The notes under the pieces were generated by a model that did no database searches, was not told where the DNA came from, and was given only the letters and a program-made list of their open reading frames with translations. A program made the position numbers and the translations under genes. Below are positions 48,288-56,828 of a stretch of 64,000 nt of DNA, piece by piece; within the stretch, counting starts at the first letter, position 1, and each line of letters opens with the position of its first letter. This DNA comes from Lysinibacillus alkalisoli (GTDB lineage: Bacteria; Bacillota; Bacilli; Bacillales_A; Planococcaceae): contig NZ_BMJT01000002.1 of assembly GCF_014643595.1 (NCBI RefSeq), positions 124,001 through 188,000 of the forward strand. The letters are read 5' to 3'.

Positions 48288-48899
48288 ATGAAAATCAAGC
48301 ATTGGTTACTTGTTATTGTTGCTGCTCTAGTACTTAGTGCGTGTAGTAATACAAAATTTAAAGAAGATTTTGATGTTGAGCTTGCTGCATTTGAGCACAT
48401 CAATCATCGTGGTGACCAAGTATCACTCGATAGCTTAAAAGGAAAACCATGGCTCGGTATGTATATCTTCACCAACTGTAATACTGTTTGTCAGCCAATG
48501 ACTTATAATATGACAGAAGTGCAAGATATTTTAGTAAAAAAGGGGATTGAAGATTATAATATTGTAGCATTTTCGGTTGACCCAGAAACGGATACACCAG
48601 AAGTGCTAACAGAATATTTATCGCGTTATCCTGTACCTGATGAGTCGAAATGGAATTTGTTAACAGGCTACAATCAAAAGTATATTGAACAATATGCATT
48701 AAAATCCACAAAACAATTAGTGAGAGATGACCCAAACTCTGACCAAGTGACCCATTCGGTAACTTTCTTTTTAGTAGACGAGAATGGTCGTATGGTAAAA
48801 AATTATAGCGGCTATTCAGAAGAAGCGGACGGTGTACCAATTGACTTAATTGTTGAGGACTTGGAGATGTTAATTGAGGAACGTTTAAATAAGGCGTAA
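48288..48899 (+). CDS. SCO1/SenC-family lipoprotein (cytochrome oxidase copper-centre assembly)
   Basis: 203-residue surface lipoprotein; signal MKIKHWLLVIVAALVLSAC with lipobox LSAC (Cys 19). Thioredoxin fold with the metal-binding pair in TNCNTVCQPM (CxxxC) and the third ligand His in VTHSVTFFLVDENG. This is the SCO pattern, B. subtilis YpmQ, needed for the CuA centre of cytochrome c oxidase. AAGGTGGGGGA precedes the ATG. It lies near the ccd genes, which also serve cytochrome maturation. Confidence 0.92.
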   Translation: MKIKHWLLVIVAALVLSACSNTKFKEDFDVELAAFEHINHRGDQVSLDSLKGKPWLGMYIFTNCNTVCQPMTYNMTEVQDILVKKGIEDYNIVAFSVDPETDTPEVLTEYLSRYPVPDESKWNLLTGYNQKYIEQYALKSTKQLVRDDPNSDQVTHSVTFFLVDENGRMVKNYSGYSEEADGVPIDLIVEDLEMLIEERLNKA

Positions 48900-48900
48900 T

Positions 48901-48933
48901 AAAAAAGGAAGCTGCGCGCAGCTTCCTTTTTCT
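48901..48933. terminator. Terminator after SCO gene
   Basis: AAAAAGGAAGCTGC / GCAGCTTCCTTTTT, a long perfect stem with poly-A and poly-T ends. Confidence 0.9.
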
Positions 48934-48975
48934 ATGCTAACTTTTTAGTGCTACATGACGTCTAATACAAAGGAT

Positions 48976-49356
48976 TTAAACTTGTTCTTTTTTTAATAAG
49001 TCACGGATTTCTTTTAATAATTCTTCCTTAGTGTCAATTTCAGGCTCAGGCTCTTCTTCAGCTTTCTTACCTTGTAGTTTTGACAAAACACGTATAAACA
49101 TGAAAATAGAAAAAGCGATAATAACAAAATTAATAATAGCTTGAATAAATTCACCAAATTTCACCTTGGCATCACCTACAGTAAGAATCAGTGATTGAGA
49201 GAAATCAATACCACCTGTTAAAATCCCGACCAATGGCATAATAATACTATCAACTAACGAAGAAACAATTGCGCCAAATGCTGCACCAATTACAACAGCA
49301 ACAGCTAAATCAAGCACATTGCCTTTCATGGCAAAGGCTTTAAAATCTTTCCACAT
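48976..49356 (-). CDS. mscL: Large-conductance mechanosensitive channel
   Basis: 126-residue membrane protein that opens under high membrane tension during osmotic downshock. The N-terminal [43 protein letters not shown] (pore helix) and the second span [23 protein letters not shown] are near-consensus MscL. The tail is charged ([17 protein letters not shown]). AGGAGGTTC precedes the ATG. Monocistronic. Confidence 0.96.
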   Translation of the reverse strand: MWKDFKAFAMKGNVLDLAVAVVIGAAFGAIVSSLVDSIIMPLVGILTGGIDFSQSLILTVGDAKVKFGEFIQAIINFVIIAFSIFMFIRVLSKLQGKKAEEEPEPEIDTKEELLKEIRDLLKKEQV

Positions 49357-49498
49357 ATGCGTGAACCTCCTAATAAATTACTGAAATTTAATTTTACTAA
49401 TAAATAATTGCTATGGCAATAGTTCATGTAGCACATAAACATTAGTCAAGCTTCAAAATATATGCTATTTTAGACAACGAAAGAGATAGGTGAATCGA

Positions 49499-50167
49499 TT
49501 GAAAAAGTTAAATATCATTATTATCATCATTATGATACCCATTGCCATCATAGTTTACACTTTTTTATTCTCATTATTTCGAACGATTCAAGAGGCCATT
49601 CATACAGAGCCCACAGAAGTGATTGAAGAAGAAGTAAGTCCCTTTGATATTCCGGTACCAAGTGAATATTTACCGATTTATATGGCTGCAGGTAAAAAAT
49701 ATAATATTCCGTGGCCATTGTTAGCTGCCCATCATCGGATTGAAACCCGCTTCTCCACAATGGAGACATTAGTCTCACCAGCAGGTGCACAAGGGCATAT
49801 GCAGTTTATGCCTTGCACATTTGTAGGGTGGAAACATCCTTCTTGTGAGGGGCTAGGTGAGGGAGATATTAGTAAAGAAGAATTAACAAGTGTAAGTGCG
49901 ATTGCTCAATATGGCGGTTATGGTGTAGATGCTAACGGAGATGGCATTGCCGATCCTTACCATATTGAAGATGCCATTTATAGTGCAGCTAATTACTTAT
50001 CGCGCTTTGGAGCTGCAGATGGAGAGATTGAAAGGGCCATCCATGAGTACAATAAGAGCGAAGCGTATGTGAAAGATGTCTTGCACTTTTATGAGTTGTA
50101 CACGACACATAAAGACCAATTATTAGCACAAATAAAAAAGCCAGCTGCACAAGCAAAAGAAGAGTAA
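49499..50167 (+). CDS. Membrane-anchored lytic transglycosylase-like protein
   Basis: 222 residues: an N-terminal membrane anchor (LNIIIIIIMIPIAIIVYTFLF), an acidic linker, then an SLT-type lysozyme-like domain (about 60-200). The catalytic Glu would be the one in AAHHRIETRFS, followed by SPAGAQGHMQFMPCTFVGW and a Ca-binding-like DANGDGIADPYHIEDAIYSAANYL. It would cut peptidoglycan outside the membrane. A TTG at 49499 (site AGGTG, 6 bases) is preferred to a GTG at 49490. Confidence 0.85.
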   Translation: MKKLNIIIIIIMIPIAIIVYTFLFSLFRTIQEAIHTEPTEVIEEEVSPFDIPVPSEYLPIYMAAGKKYNIPWPLLAAHHRIETRFSTMETLVSPAGAQGHMQFMPCTFVGWKHPSCEGLGEGDISKEELTSVSAIAQYGGYGVDANGDGIADPYHIEDAIYSAANYLSRFGAADGEIERAIHEYNKSEAYVKDVLHFYELYTTHKDQLLAQIKKPAAQAKEE

Positions 50168-50246
50168 CGCCTTGTGATTTGGGAAAAAGTAATAAAAATA
50201 GACATGTAAGGGGGAGTTTACAAGGAACACACGTAGCATTATATGG

Positions 50247-50822
50247 GTGATTTGTATACTTCTTGTTATAGTAGGGGTGGGTATTGTTAAACTAAGACAG
50301 CCTGTACAAAAGTCACAAGATAACCCCTCTAGTTCGTCTTATCCCACCTCACAAACTGTAACCTTTGAGGTAGAAGGTCAAACAGAGCAAATCACATTGC
50401 AAGCGGTTGAAAGTGATAGTGGTCGTCTTGTTCTTTATATAGATACAAGTCGCTATGAAGCATTGCAAAAGGATGAGATGCTTGTCATTACACCGATTAC
50501 AACAATATCCGATGTGCGTCCTGTTCGTATGACAGTTACGTATGAGAATGAGCAAGCGATGGCAGTTATAAAAAAATATACTGAACAAGCAACCGTCAAT
50601 TTTGATACCATTACGCCTATACAAAACGTATCCTTTAATCAGTATGAAGGTTTGGAGGTTATAGCCACAGATCGCGATACTAAACTGACAGATCATATCA
50701 TTGTCATACCACGTAAAGATCATGGCAGTTATCGGATCACAATTGAATTGACAGCTCATACATCTGAAGGACATGGTGCCCGGTTATTACAAATGGCAAA
50801 AACGATAACAATAGTAAAGTGA
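50247..50822 (+). CDS. Hypothetical membrane-anchored protein with unclear start
   Basis: About 191 residues from the GTG at 50247: a membrane span (ICILLVIVGVGIV), a Ser-rich linker, and a beta-rich extracellular domain (VTFEVEGQTEQITLQAV...). I do not recognise it. The best ribosome site, AAGGGGGAG at 50208-50216, has no ATG, GTG or TTG at the right distance. In-frame codons ACA AGG AAC ACA CGT AGC ATT before the GTG would give a natural basic N-terminus, so a start codon may have been lost or an unusual one (ATT at 50238) used. Confidence 0.6.
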   Translation: MICILLVIVGVGIVKLRQPVQKSQDNPSSSSYPTSQTVTFEVEGQTEQITLQAVESDSGRLVLYIDTSRYEALQKDEMLVITPITTISDVRPVRMTVTYENEQAMAVIKKYTEQATVNFDTITPIQNVSFNQYEGLEVIATDRDTKLTDHIIVIPRKDHGSYRITIELTAHTSEGHGARLLQMAKTITIVK

Positions 50823-50828
50823 AACCTA

Positions 50829-50870
50829 TAAAAAAGTACCCTTGAAAATATTTTTAAGGGTACTTTTTAT
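50829..50870. terminator. Bidirectional terminator
   Basis: AAAAGTACCCTT / AAGGGTACTTTT stem, between the hypothetical gene and the convergent GlsB-like gene. Confidence 0.85.
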
Positions 50871-50877
50871 TACATAA

Positions 50878-51138
50878 TTATGCGCTACGTCCACTCACAG
50901 CTTTTAAGATTAGGCTTACAATAAAGATTAATACAATAGCACCAATTAAAGCTGGGAATACGTAGAAGTCACTTACTTGCCAACCCCAATCCCCAATTAA
51001 TGTACTACCTAACCAAGAACCAACAATCCCCGCAATAATATTACCAATGATACCACCTGGAATGTCCTTGCCTAAAATAAGGCCGGCTAACCAGCCAAGA
51101 ATCCCACCAATAATTAAAAACCAAATGAAACTGAACAT
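50878..51138 (-). CDS. GlsB/YeaQ/YmgE family membrane protein
   Basis: 86 residues, three hydrophobic spans. FIWFLIIGGILGWLAGLILG, GGIIGNIIAGIVGSWLGSTLIGDWGW and the third span GAIVLIFIVSLIL match the small stress membrane proteins once called transglycosylase-associated. Often part of general stress regulons; molecular role unknown. AAAGGAGATG precedes the ATG. Confidence 0.92.
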   Translation of the reverse strand: MFSFIWFLIIGGILGWLAGLILGKDIPGGIIGNIIAGIVGSWLGSTLIGDWGWQVSDFYVFPALIGAIVLIFIVSLILKAVSGRSA

Positions 51139-51233
51139 GGTCGTTCATCTCCTTTGTATAAAAAATAGTATTGCACTTGCTTAATAATCTATTGCCATTT
51201 TTACAAAGAAATAAACAACTTATGAAATATTTT

Positions 51234-51776
51234 TTACAAAATAGTGAAACCTAAGCTATTTTTTATATGCGCTAAGGCAAAATGATGAGCCTCTTCATTA
51301 AAGCTAGCAACACCACGTTCATGTATGACAACATCATAGCCTAGATTATAAGCATCGATACATGTATGTAAGACGCAAATATCTGTACAAACGCCCACAA
51401 TATGTAGTGTTTCAATTTGTCGTTCACGTAGCTTTGTAAATAAAGGTGTACCACAAAAAGCACTGTATCTTGTTTTATCCAGTTGAATAATAACATCTTG
51501 ATGTTTCATAAGCACTTCTGCTGTTGTGCCATATAAATGTCTACCTGCTGTACCACGAATATTATGTGGAGGGAATAATGCATGCTCTGGATGAAACGAA
51601 TCGGCGGCTTCATGTAAGTCATTAATAATAAATATAGTATCATCCGCTTTAATAAATTTTTCCATAAGATGTGTAATATAAGGGGCTAAACGTTGTCCAG
51701 GCTCTCCACATGTTAATTTCCCATCAGATGCAACAAAATCGACAGTATAGTCAATAACTAATAATGCGTTTTTCAT
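51234..51776 (-). CDS. pncA: Nicotinamidase / isochorismatase-family cysteine hydrolase
   Basis: 180 residues. Deamidates nicotinamide to nicotinate for NAD recycling if it is PncA, as in B. subtilis YueJ. Catalytic triad positions are clear: Asp 9 (VIDYTVDF), Lys in QLDKTRYSAFCGT, and Cys in GVCTDICVLHTCIDAYNLGY. FHPEHALFPPHNIRGTAG fits this branch. AAAGGAGTG sets the ATG at 51776; the longer frame upstream crosses the promoter region. Divergent from the small gene at 51932. Confidence 0.88.
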   Translation of the reverse strand: MKNALLVIDYTVDFVASDGKLTCGEPGQRLAPYITHLMEKFIKADDTIFIINDLHEAADSFHPEHALFPPHNIRGTAGRHLYGTTAEVLMKHQDVIIQLDKTRYSAFCGTPLFTKLRERQIETLHIVGVCTDICVLHTCIDAYNLGYDVVIHERGVASFNEEAHHFALAHIKNSLGFTIL

Positions 51777-51872
51777 AGCTAACACTCCTTTCTTATTATA
51801 ATGCCACATGACAAGACAGATGTCTCCTATAAAAATAATAATGCGTTTTACACGTTTTATTGTCGAAAATGT

Positions 51873-51901
51873 TTGAATTTTGTATGATTTGAGATTATAA
51901 T
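51873..51901 (+). promoter_or_regulatory. Sigma-A promoter for the small membrane peptide gene
   Basis: TTGAAT at 51873-51878 and a perfect TATAAT at 51896-51901 with a 17-base spacer. Confidence 0.75.
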
Positions 51902-51931
51902 AACAATACAAATCAAAAAGGGGCTGTTAAT

Positions 51932-52039
51932 ATGAATGTAGTAGAGATGAAAAAACTAGATAAATATGGTTGGATGTTTATGGCAGTACATTCTTTAGTC
52001 TTTTTGAATATTGCTATTGATATGTGGGTAGTTAAATAG
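51932..52039 (+). CDS. 35-residue membrane peptide
   Basis: MNVVEMKKLDKYGWMFMAVH followed by SLVFLNIAIDMWVVK: a short basic start and one membrane helix (about 14-32). Its own consensus promoter, an AAAAAGGGG ribosome site 8 bases before the ATG, and a terminator 40 bases after the stop argue that it is a real gene or a regulatory leader of the downstream operon. I do not recognise the family. Confidence 0.6.
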   Translation: MNVVEMKKLDKYGWMFMAVHSLVFLNIAIDMWVVK

Positions 52040-52078
52040 GAAAGGAGTTTATACAATTGGATAGGCAAACATAAAAGG

Positions 52079-52113
52079 GTAGGTAGCGCATAATATACGT
52101 TATCTACTTTTTT
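52079..52113 (+). terminator. Terminator or attenuator before the racemase-like gene
   Basis: GTAGGTAGCG / CGTTATCTAC (with G-T pairs) followed by six T residues, 22 bases ahead of the next gene start. Confidence 0.7.
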
Positions 52114-52134
52114 ATTATGAAGGGGTGGAATGGT

Positions 52135-53292
52135 ATGAAATATTTTGAACAAGCCTATGAGCATATGGAACGTCCTTTTGCTTGGTTAGATTTAGATGCA
52201 CTTGATGCGAACATTAATTTTATTAATCAGACTGCGACAATGCCGATACGTATTGCAACAAAATCTATACGCTCTTTACCTGTTTTACATTATATTATGG
52301 AGCGCTTAGATACATGTGTTGGTGTGATGACGTTTTCAGCTAGTGAAACGTTATATGTATTACAACATTGCGATGTCCATTGTTTAATTGGCTATCCTGT
52401 GATGGAACGCACGCAAATTCGTCAATTATTACAGTATGATAATGTCACATTTATGGTCGATCATGTTGCACAGATTATGCCATTGCGTGAGGAAGCAAGA
52501 AAAGCTAATAAAGTGGCACATGTTTGTATTGATTTGAATATGTCTACAGACTTTAAAGCGCTTTACTTTGGCACAAAACGTTCCTCGCTTCACAATATTG
52601 CAACATTAAATCACTTTTTACCATATTTACAGCATCCTCATATTATGGTGGATGGGGTAATGGGATATGAAGCCCAAATTGCGGGTGTTAGCACACATCC
52701 TATCAATCGCGTAAAGGGATGGATGATTCGTAGTTTACAAAGAAGGGCAAAGAAGGAAGTAGCCAATCAGCGACGCTTATTAGTTGCTCATTGTAAGTTT
52801 TATTTTCCACATATTCGATTTGTGAATGGTGGAGGAACAGGAAGTATCCATTACACAACAAAGCAAAAAGAAGTAACGGAGATGACCATAGGTTCTGCTT
52901 TTTATGCGCCTTCGTTGTTTGACGACTTTAACGCATTATCATTACAACCTGCTGCGGGTTTTGCCTTGCGTGTAACACGTCACCCAGAGCCTAATACAGT
53001 AGTAGCGCATGGTGGAGGCTATATTGCTTCTGGTGCAATAGCGCAAGAGAAAGCACCTGTGTTTGTTACACATGGTTATCATTTACTGTCACTTGAAGGA
53101 GCTGGAGAAGTACAAACGCCTATTCACATAGATAAGCATGCGCAACCATTACAAATTGGAGATACTGTTTATATGCGCCATGCTAAAGCAGGTGAATTAT
53201 GTGAACGTTTTAACACACTACATGCTGTGAGAGGAAGAGAATATCGAGGAGAGATGTCAACATATCGGGGGGATGGTCAATGTTTTCTGTAA
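52135..53292 (+). CDS. PLP-dependent alanine racemase-like / amino acid deaminase-aldolase
   Basis: 385 residues. The N-terminal domain is the alanine-racemase TIM barrel: FAWLDLDALDANINFI and the PLP lysine in RIATKSIRSLPVL (about residue 46), then CIDLNMSTDF and FVNGGGTGSIHY. The C-terminal part (YASGAIAQEKAP..., EGAGEVQTPI, GDTVYMRHAKAGELCERF) fits the D-serine dehydratase/D-threonine aldolase-like domain rather than true alanine racemase. Substrate is not determined. AAGGGG is before the ATG at 52135. It overlaps the next gene by 13 bases, so the two enzymes are made together. Confidence 0.82.
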   Translation: MKYFEQAYEHMERPFAWLDLDALDANINFINQTATMPIRIATKSIRSLPVLHYIMERLDTCVGVMTFSASETLYVLQHCDVHCLIGYPVMERTQIRQLLQYDNVTFMVDHVAQIMPLREEARKANKVAHVCIDLNMSTDFKALYFGTKRSSLHNIATLNHFLPYLQHPHIMVDGVMGYEAQIAGVSTHPINRVKGWMIRSLQRRAKKEVANQRRLLVAHCKFYFPHIRFVNGGGTGSIHYTTKQKEVTEMTIGSAFYAPSLFDDFNALSLQPAAGFALRVTRHPEPNTVVAHGGGYIASGAIAQEKAPVFVTHGYHLLSLEGAGEVQTPIHIDKHAQPLQIGDTVYMRHAKAGELCERFNTLHAVRGREYRGEMSTYRGDGQCFL

Positions 53293-54590
53293 AAAAATTT
53301 CAAACAGGAAAATGGACGAACTGGGCACAAACTATAACTGCTCATCCAAGTGAAGTGAAACTACCTACATCAATAGAACAAGTTCAACAAATGGTAACAT
53401 CAGCACGCAACATACGAGTGACAGGCGCAGCCCATTCCTTTAGCGCTGTGGCAAAACCTGAACAGACGGCATTGTCACTCCACTACTTAAGAGGATTAAT
53501 TGAAGTAGATGAAGTAAGACAAGAAGCCTTATTTTATGCAGGTACGTATTTAAAAGAAGTAGGACCTGCACTTGCAGCGCACGGTTTTGCATTAAGTAAT
53601 ATGGGAGATATTCAAGAGCAAACATTAGCAGGTGCTATTGCTACGGGTACACATGGTACAGGGCTTACGTTAGGTTCATTTGCAGATATGGTAGTAGAAT
53701 GGACTTTTGTTGACGGCTTAGGTCAGGTACATATTCATCGCCGTGGCAAGGATGAGTTATCACAAGCGTTACATGTATCGTTAGGTTTATTAGGTATTTT
53801 AGTTAAAGTGCGATTAAAAGTAGTGCCTCTTTATCACTTGCATTACATTTCAACGCGAGAACCTTTATCACAAGTTCGTCAACAACTTACGGATGACATC
53901 CACTATAATCGACATATCGAGTGGTTTTATTTTCCGGGTTGTGACATGGTGCAAGTAAAGCGTTCCAATATAGCACCACCACAAGCAATGGGGAAATGGC
54001 AACGAGATAAGGAAAAAATGAAGGTACTACTTGTTGAAAACATGGGTTTTTATGCATTATCAGAGATTTGTCGTATTCGCCCTAGTTTGTCACAAAGGGT
54101 AAGTGCTTTTTCAGCAGCTAATGTAACTACGACAGAAAAATATGGCTTAAGTTATGAAATTTTCCCAACACCAAGACTTGTGAAATTTACAGAAGTGGAG
54201 TACGCAATCCCACTTCACAATCTAGATACGTGTTTACAGGTGATTCATCAAAATTTACAAAAATCCCCGTTTGCTGTACATTTCCCTCTAGAATGCCGTG
54301 TGTCAGCAGGTGAGTCAGGTTATCTTAGCCCAACACAAGGCGAGGCCTGTGCTTATATTGCTTTTCATATGTATAAGGGCATGGATGATAGCGCATATTT
54401 CTCTTGGGTGCATCATTTGATGCAATCATTTGGTGGACGTCCACATTGGGGCAAATCGCATCATTTAACAGCCACCCTTGTTCAACAGATGTATCCAGAT
54501 GTGTTTAAATTTTTACGTATAAGAGAGCAATATGATCCTAATAATGTATTTCTTACCACCTACTTGAAGCAACTTTTTTATAAAATATGA
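53280..54590 (+). CDS. FAD-linked sugar-1,4-lactone oxidase (D-arabinono-lactone oxidase family)
   Basis: 436-residue flavoprotein of the VAO family. N-terminal FAD domain with VKLPTSIEQVQQMV, RVTGAAHSFSAVA (the GxxHS position that can bind FAD covalently), LSNMGDIQEQTLAGAIATGTHGTG; C-terminal ALO domain ending in HWGKSHHLT and FLRIREQYDPNNVFLT. It would oxidise an aldonolactone using oxygen or another acceptor. The ATG lies inside the end of the racemase-like gene. A physiological link between the two is not known to me. Confidence 0.88.
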   Translation: MFSVKKFQTGKWTNWAQTITAHPSEVKLPTSIEQVQQMVTSARNIRVTGAAHSFSAVAKPEQTALSLHYLRGLIEVDEVRQEALFYAGTYLKEVGPALAAHGFALSNMGDIQEQTLAGAIATGTHGTGLTLGSFADMVVEWTFVDGLGQVHIHRRGKDELSQALHVSLGLLGILVKVRLKVVPLYHLHYISTREPLSQVRQQLTDDIHYNRHIEWFYFPGCDMVQVKRSNIAPPQAMGKWQRDKEKMKVLLVENMGFYALSEICRIRPSLSQRVSAFSAANVTTTEKYGLSYEIFPTPRLVKFTEVEYAIPLHNLDTCLQVIHQNLQKSPFAVHFPLECRVSAGESGYLSPTQGEACAYIAFHMYKGMDDSAYFSWVHHLMQSFGGRPHWGKSHHLTATLVQQMYPDVFKFLRIREQYDPNNVFLTTYLKQLFYKI

Positions 54591-54592
54591 TG

Positions 54593-54607
54593 AATTTTCA
54601 GAGAATT
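54593..54607 (+). promoter_or_regulatory. CodY box
   Basis: AATTTTCAGAGAATT matches the CodY consensus AATTTTCWGAAAATT at 14 of 15 positions. It is just after the stop of the upstream gene, 124 bases ahead of the ilvD -35. Confidence 0.6.
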
Positions 54608-54669
54608 TTAAAAAAGGTTTAAAAAATAAGAAAAAAGCGTAATCGACTAGAAAGTGTACGACATATAGC

Positions 54670-54684
54670 ATGAAAACGATTACA
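54670..54684 (+). promoter_or_regulatory. CcpA cre site
   Basis: ATGAAAACGATTACA fits the cre consensus WTGNAANCGNWNNCW at every fixed position. Its centre is about 90 bases upstream of the expected ilvD transcription start, similar to the activating cre of the B. subtilis ilv-leu operon. Confidence 0.65.
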
Positions 54685-54730
54685 ATTAATCTTATTTTTC
54701 TAAATTGTATAAACAATTCAAAAAATAGTG

Positions 54731-54759
54731 TTGACGAGGCGTTATATTCGTACTATGAT
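54731..54759 (+). promoter_or_regulatory. ilvD promoter
   Basis: TTGACG at 54731-54736 and TATGAT at 54754-54759, spacer 17 bases; start of transcription expected near 54766, leaving a 60-base leader. Confidence 0.75.
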
Positions 54760-54828
54760 AACAACAATTTCAATTACGCATTCGTGAAAGCGAAAGCAAA
54801 AAAGTTAAGTTGTAGGGAGTCGTTGTAA

Positions 54829-56499
54829 ATGAGAAGTGACATGATTAAAAAGGGTATTGACCGCGCCCCTCACCGCAGCTTGTTGTATGCTACGGGTAAA
54901 GTGAAGGCAAAAGATTTAGATAAACCATTCATTGGTGTATGTAATTCTTATATTGATATTATTCCTGGTCACGTACATTTACGACAATTCGCAGATGTAG
55001 TAAAGGAAGCCATCATTGAAGCAGGCGGTATTCCGTTTGAGTTTAATACAATTGGTGTAGATGATGGTATTGCAATGGGGCATATTGGTATGCGCTATTC
55101 CCTACCAAGTCGAGAATTGATTGCAGATGCAGCAGAAACGGTAATTAACGCACATTGGTTCGATGGTGTCTTTTATATTCCGAATTGTGACAAAATTACA
55201 CCGGGCATGTTAATGGCAGCCGTACGTACAAACGTACCATCTATTTTTGTTTCAGGTGGCCCAATGGAAGCCGGCGTTTCATCTACAGGTAAACAGTTAT
55301 CATTAACGTCTGTATTTGAAGGTGTGGGTGCTTTAAAGTCAGGTAATATGACAGAAGAAGAGTTGTTGGATATTGAAAATAACGCTTGCCCAACCTGTGG
55401 TTCATGCTCAGGCATGTTCACAGCTAACTCCATGAACTGTCTTATGGAAATGCTGGGTGTTACTTTGCCTGGTAATGGTACAATTGTTGCTACTTCAAAT
55501 GAACGTCATACACTTATTAAAGAGGCAGCAAAACAATTAGTACGCATGATTAAAGAAGATATTAAACCGCGTGACATTGTAACAAAAGCAGCAATTGACG
55601 ATGCATTTGCCTTGGATATGGCAATGGGTGGTTCAACAAACACAGTATTGCATACGTTAGCGATTGCCAATGAAGCGGAAATTGATTATAACGTAAAAGA
55701 TATTAACATAGTAGCAGAGCGTGTGCCGTATTTAGCAAAAATAATGCCAGCTTCAGATATTTCAATGGATGATATCGAAAAAGCAGGTGGCGTGAGCGCA
55801 ATTGTTAATGAGTTAACTAAGATTGAGGGTTGCATACATCCTGATCGCATCACAGTGACAGGCAAAACAATAGGTGAAAATGTAAAAGATTATACCATTA
55901 CGAATGACCGAGTCATTCGTACTAAAGATAATCCTTACAGTCCTGTAGGAGGTTTATCAATTTTATTTGGTAATATTGCTCCAGAAGGCGGTGTTATTAA
56001 AGTTGGTGCAGTTGATCCTTCCATTCAAGTGTTTAAAGGTGAGGCAATTGTGTTCGAATCACAAGAGGCAGCGCAAGAAAACATTGATAATGGTACAGTA
56101 CGCGAAGGACATGTTGTAGTGATTCGCTATGAAGGACCAAAAGGAGGTCCAGGTATGCCAGAGATGCTTGCTCCAACATCAGCGATCCAAGGGCGTGGGC
56201 TCGGCACCAAAGTAGCTTTAATTACAGATGGTCGCTTTTCAGGTGCTTCTCGAGGCATTTCGATTGGGCATATTTCACCAGAAGCAGCAGAAGGTGGACC
56301 CATTGCTTTAGTTGAGGATGGCGATATCATTACAATTGATTTGCCAAAACGTACAATAGCACTTGAGGTTTCGGAGGAAGAGCTAACGAAGCGCCGCGAA
56401 AAGTTAGCCCCATTTGAACCAAAAATTAAACGTGGTTGGTTAGCGCGATATTCAAAACTTGTGACAAGTGCATCTACAGGCGGCATCATGAAAATTTAA
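54829..56499 (+). CDS. ilvD: Dihydroxy-acid dehydratase
   Basis: Dehydrates 2,3-dihydroxy-3-methylbutyrate and its ethyl homologue to the keto acids of valine and isoleucine; an Fe-S enzyme. 556 residues. [46 protein letters not shown] (cluster Cys) and [27 protein letters not shown] are diagnostic. TAGGGAG precedes the ATG. It is the first gene after the promoter and cre/CodY sites, while the T-box lies behind it, so ilvD would escape tRNA-sensing control. Confidence 0.97.
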   Translation: MRSDMIKKGIDRAPHRSLLYATGKVKAKDLDKPFIGVCNSYIDIIPGHVHLRQFADVVKEAIIEAGGIPFEFNTIGVDDGIAMGHIGMRYSLPSRELIADAAETVINAHWFDGVFYIPNCDKITPGMLMAAVRTNVPSIFVSGGPMEAGVSSTGKQLSLTSVFEGVGALKSGNMTEEELLDIENNACPTCGSCSGMFTANSMNCLMEMLGVTLPGNGTIVATSNERHTLIKEAAKQLVRMIKEDIKPRDIVTKAAIDDAFALDMAMGGSTNTVLHTLAIANEAEIDYNVKDINIVAERVPYLAKIMPASDISMDDIEKAGGVSAIVNELTKIEGCIHPDRITVTGKTIGENVKDYTITNDRVIRTKDNPYSPVGGLSILFGNIAPEGGVIKVGAVDPSIQVFKGEAIVFESQEAAQENIDNGTVREGHVVVIRYEGPKGGPGMPEMLAPTSAIQGRGLGTKVALITDGRFSGASRGISIGHISPEAAEGGPIALVEDGDIITIDLPKRTIALEVSEEELTKRREKLAPFEPKIKRGWLARYSKLVTSASTGGIMKI

Positions 56500-56513
56500 T
56501 AACGTATAAAACG

Positions 56514-56798
56514 ATGAAAAGGTTAAAGGTTATGGACTTTTGTATTTACAGAGAGCTAGTGGTGCTGGGAGCTAGCAATACAACCATATCCGACATCCCC
56601 TTGGAGTGAGCTATTAAACGCCATTGGCAATTAGATAGCTCCGGGCATAACAGAATGCTCGTTAACAAAGAGTACAGTCATTTTGGATTGTATTCCTGAG
56701 ATAGCATATAGCTATGAACAAGGGTGGTACCATGAAAAGTCTATTTTCATCCCTACGCGAAGGTCTTCTTTGCGTGTGGAGAATTTGGGCTTTTTTTT
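56514..56798 (+). promoter_or_regulatory. T-box riboswitch leader ahead of ilvB
   Basis: A tRNA-sensing leader. Stem I holds AGAGAGCT and GCTGGGAGCTAGC in its upper part. Its 3' side gives CGAC-ATC-CCC, making ATC (Ile) at 56595-56597 the candidate specifier codon. Further stems are GAGCTAT...ATAGCTC and CGGGCAT...ATGCTCG. The T-box sequence AGGGTGGTACC is at 56721-56731, then a hairpin TCCCTACGCGAAGG-TCT-TCTTTGCGTGTGGA and a run of eight T. Uncharged tRNA would allow read-through into ilvB. The specifier register was set by eye. Confidence 0.88.
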
Positions 56799-56828
56799 AT
56801 TACATTCTAAATGAGGGAGGAACAAGGT

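Noticed and set aside
48095-48403. 102-codon minus-strand frame
   Set aside because: It overlaps the YvrJ and SCO genes, which have strong ribosome sites and family motifs.
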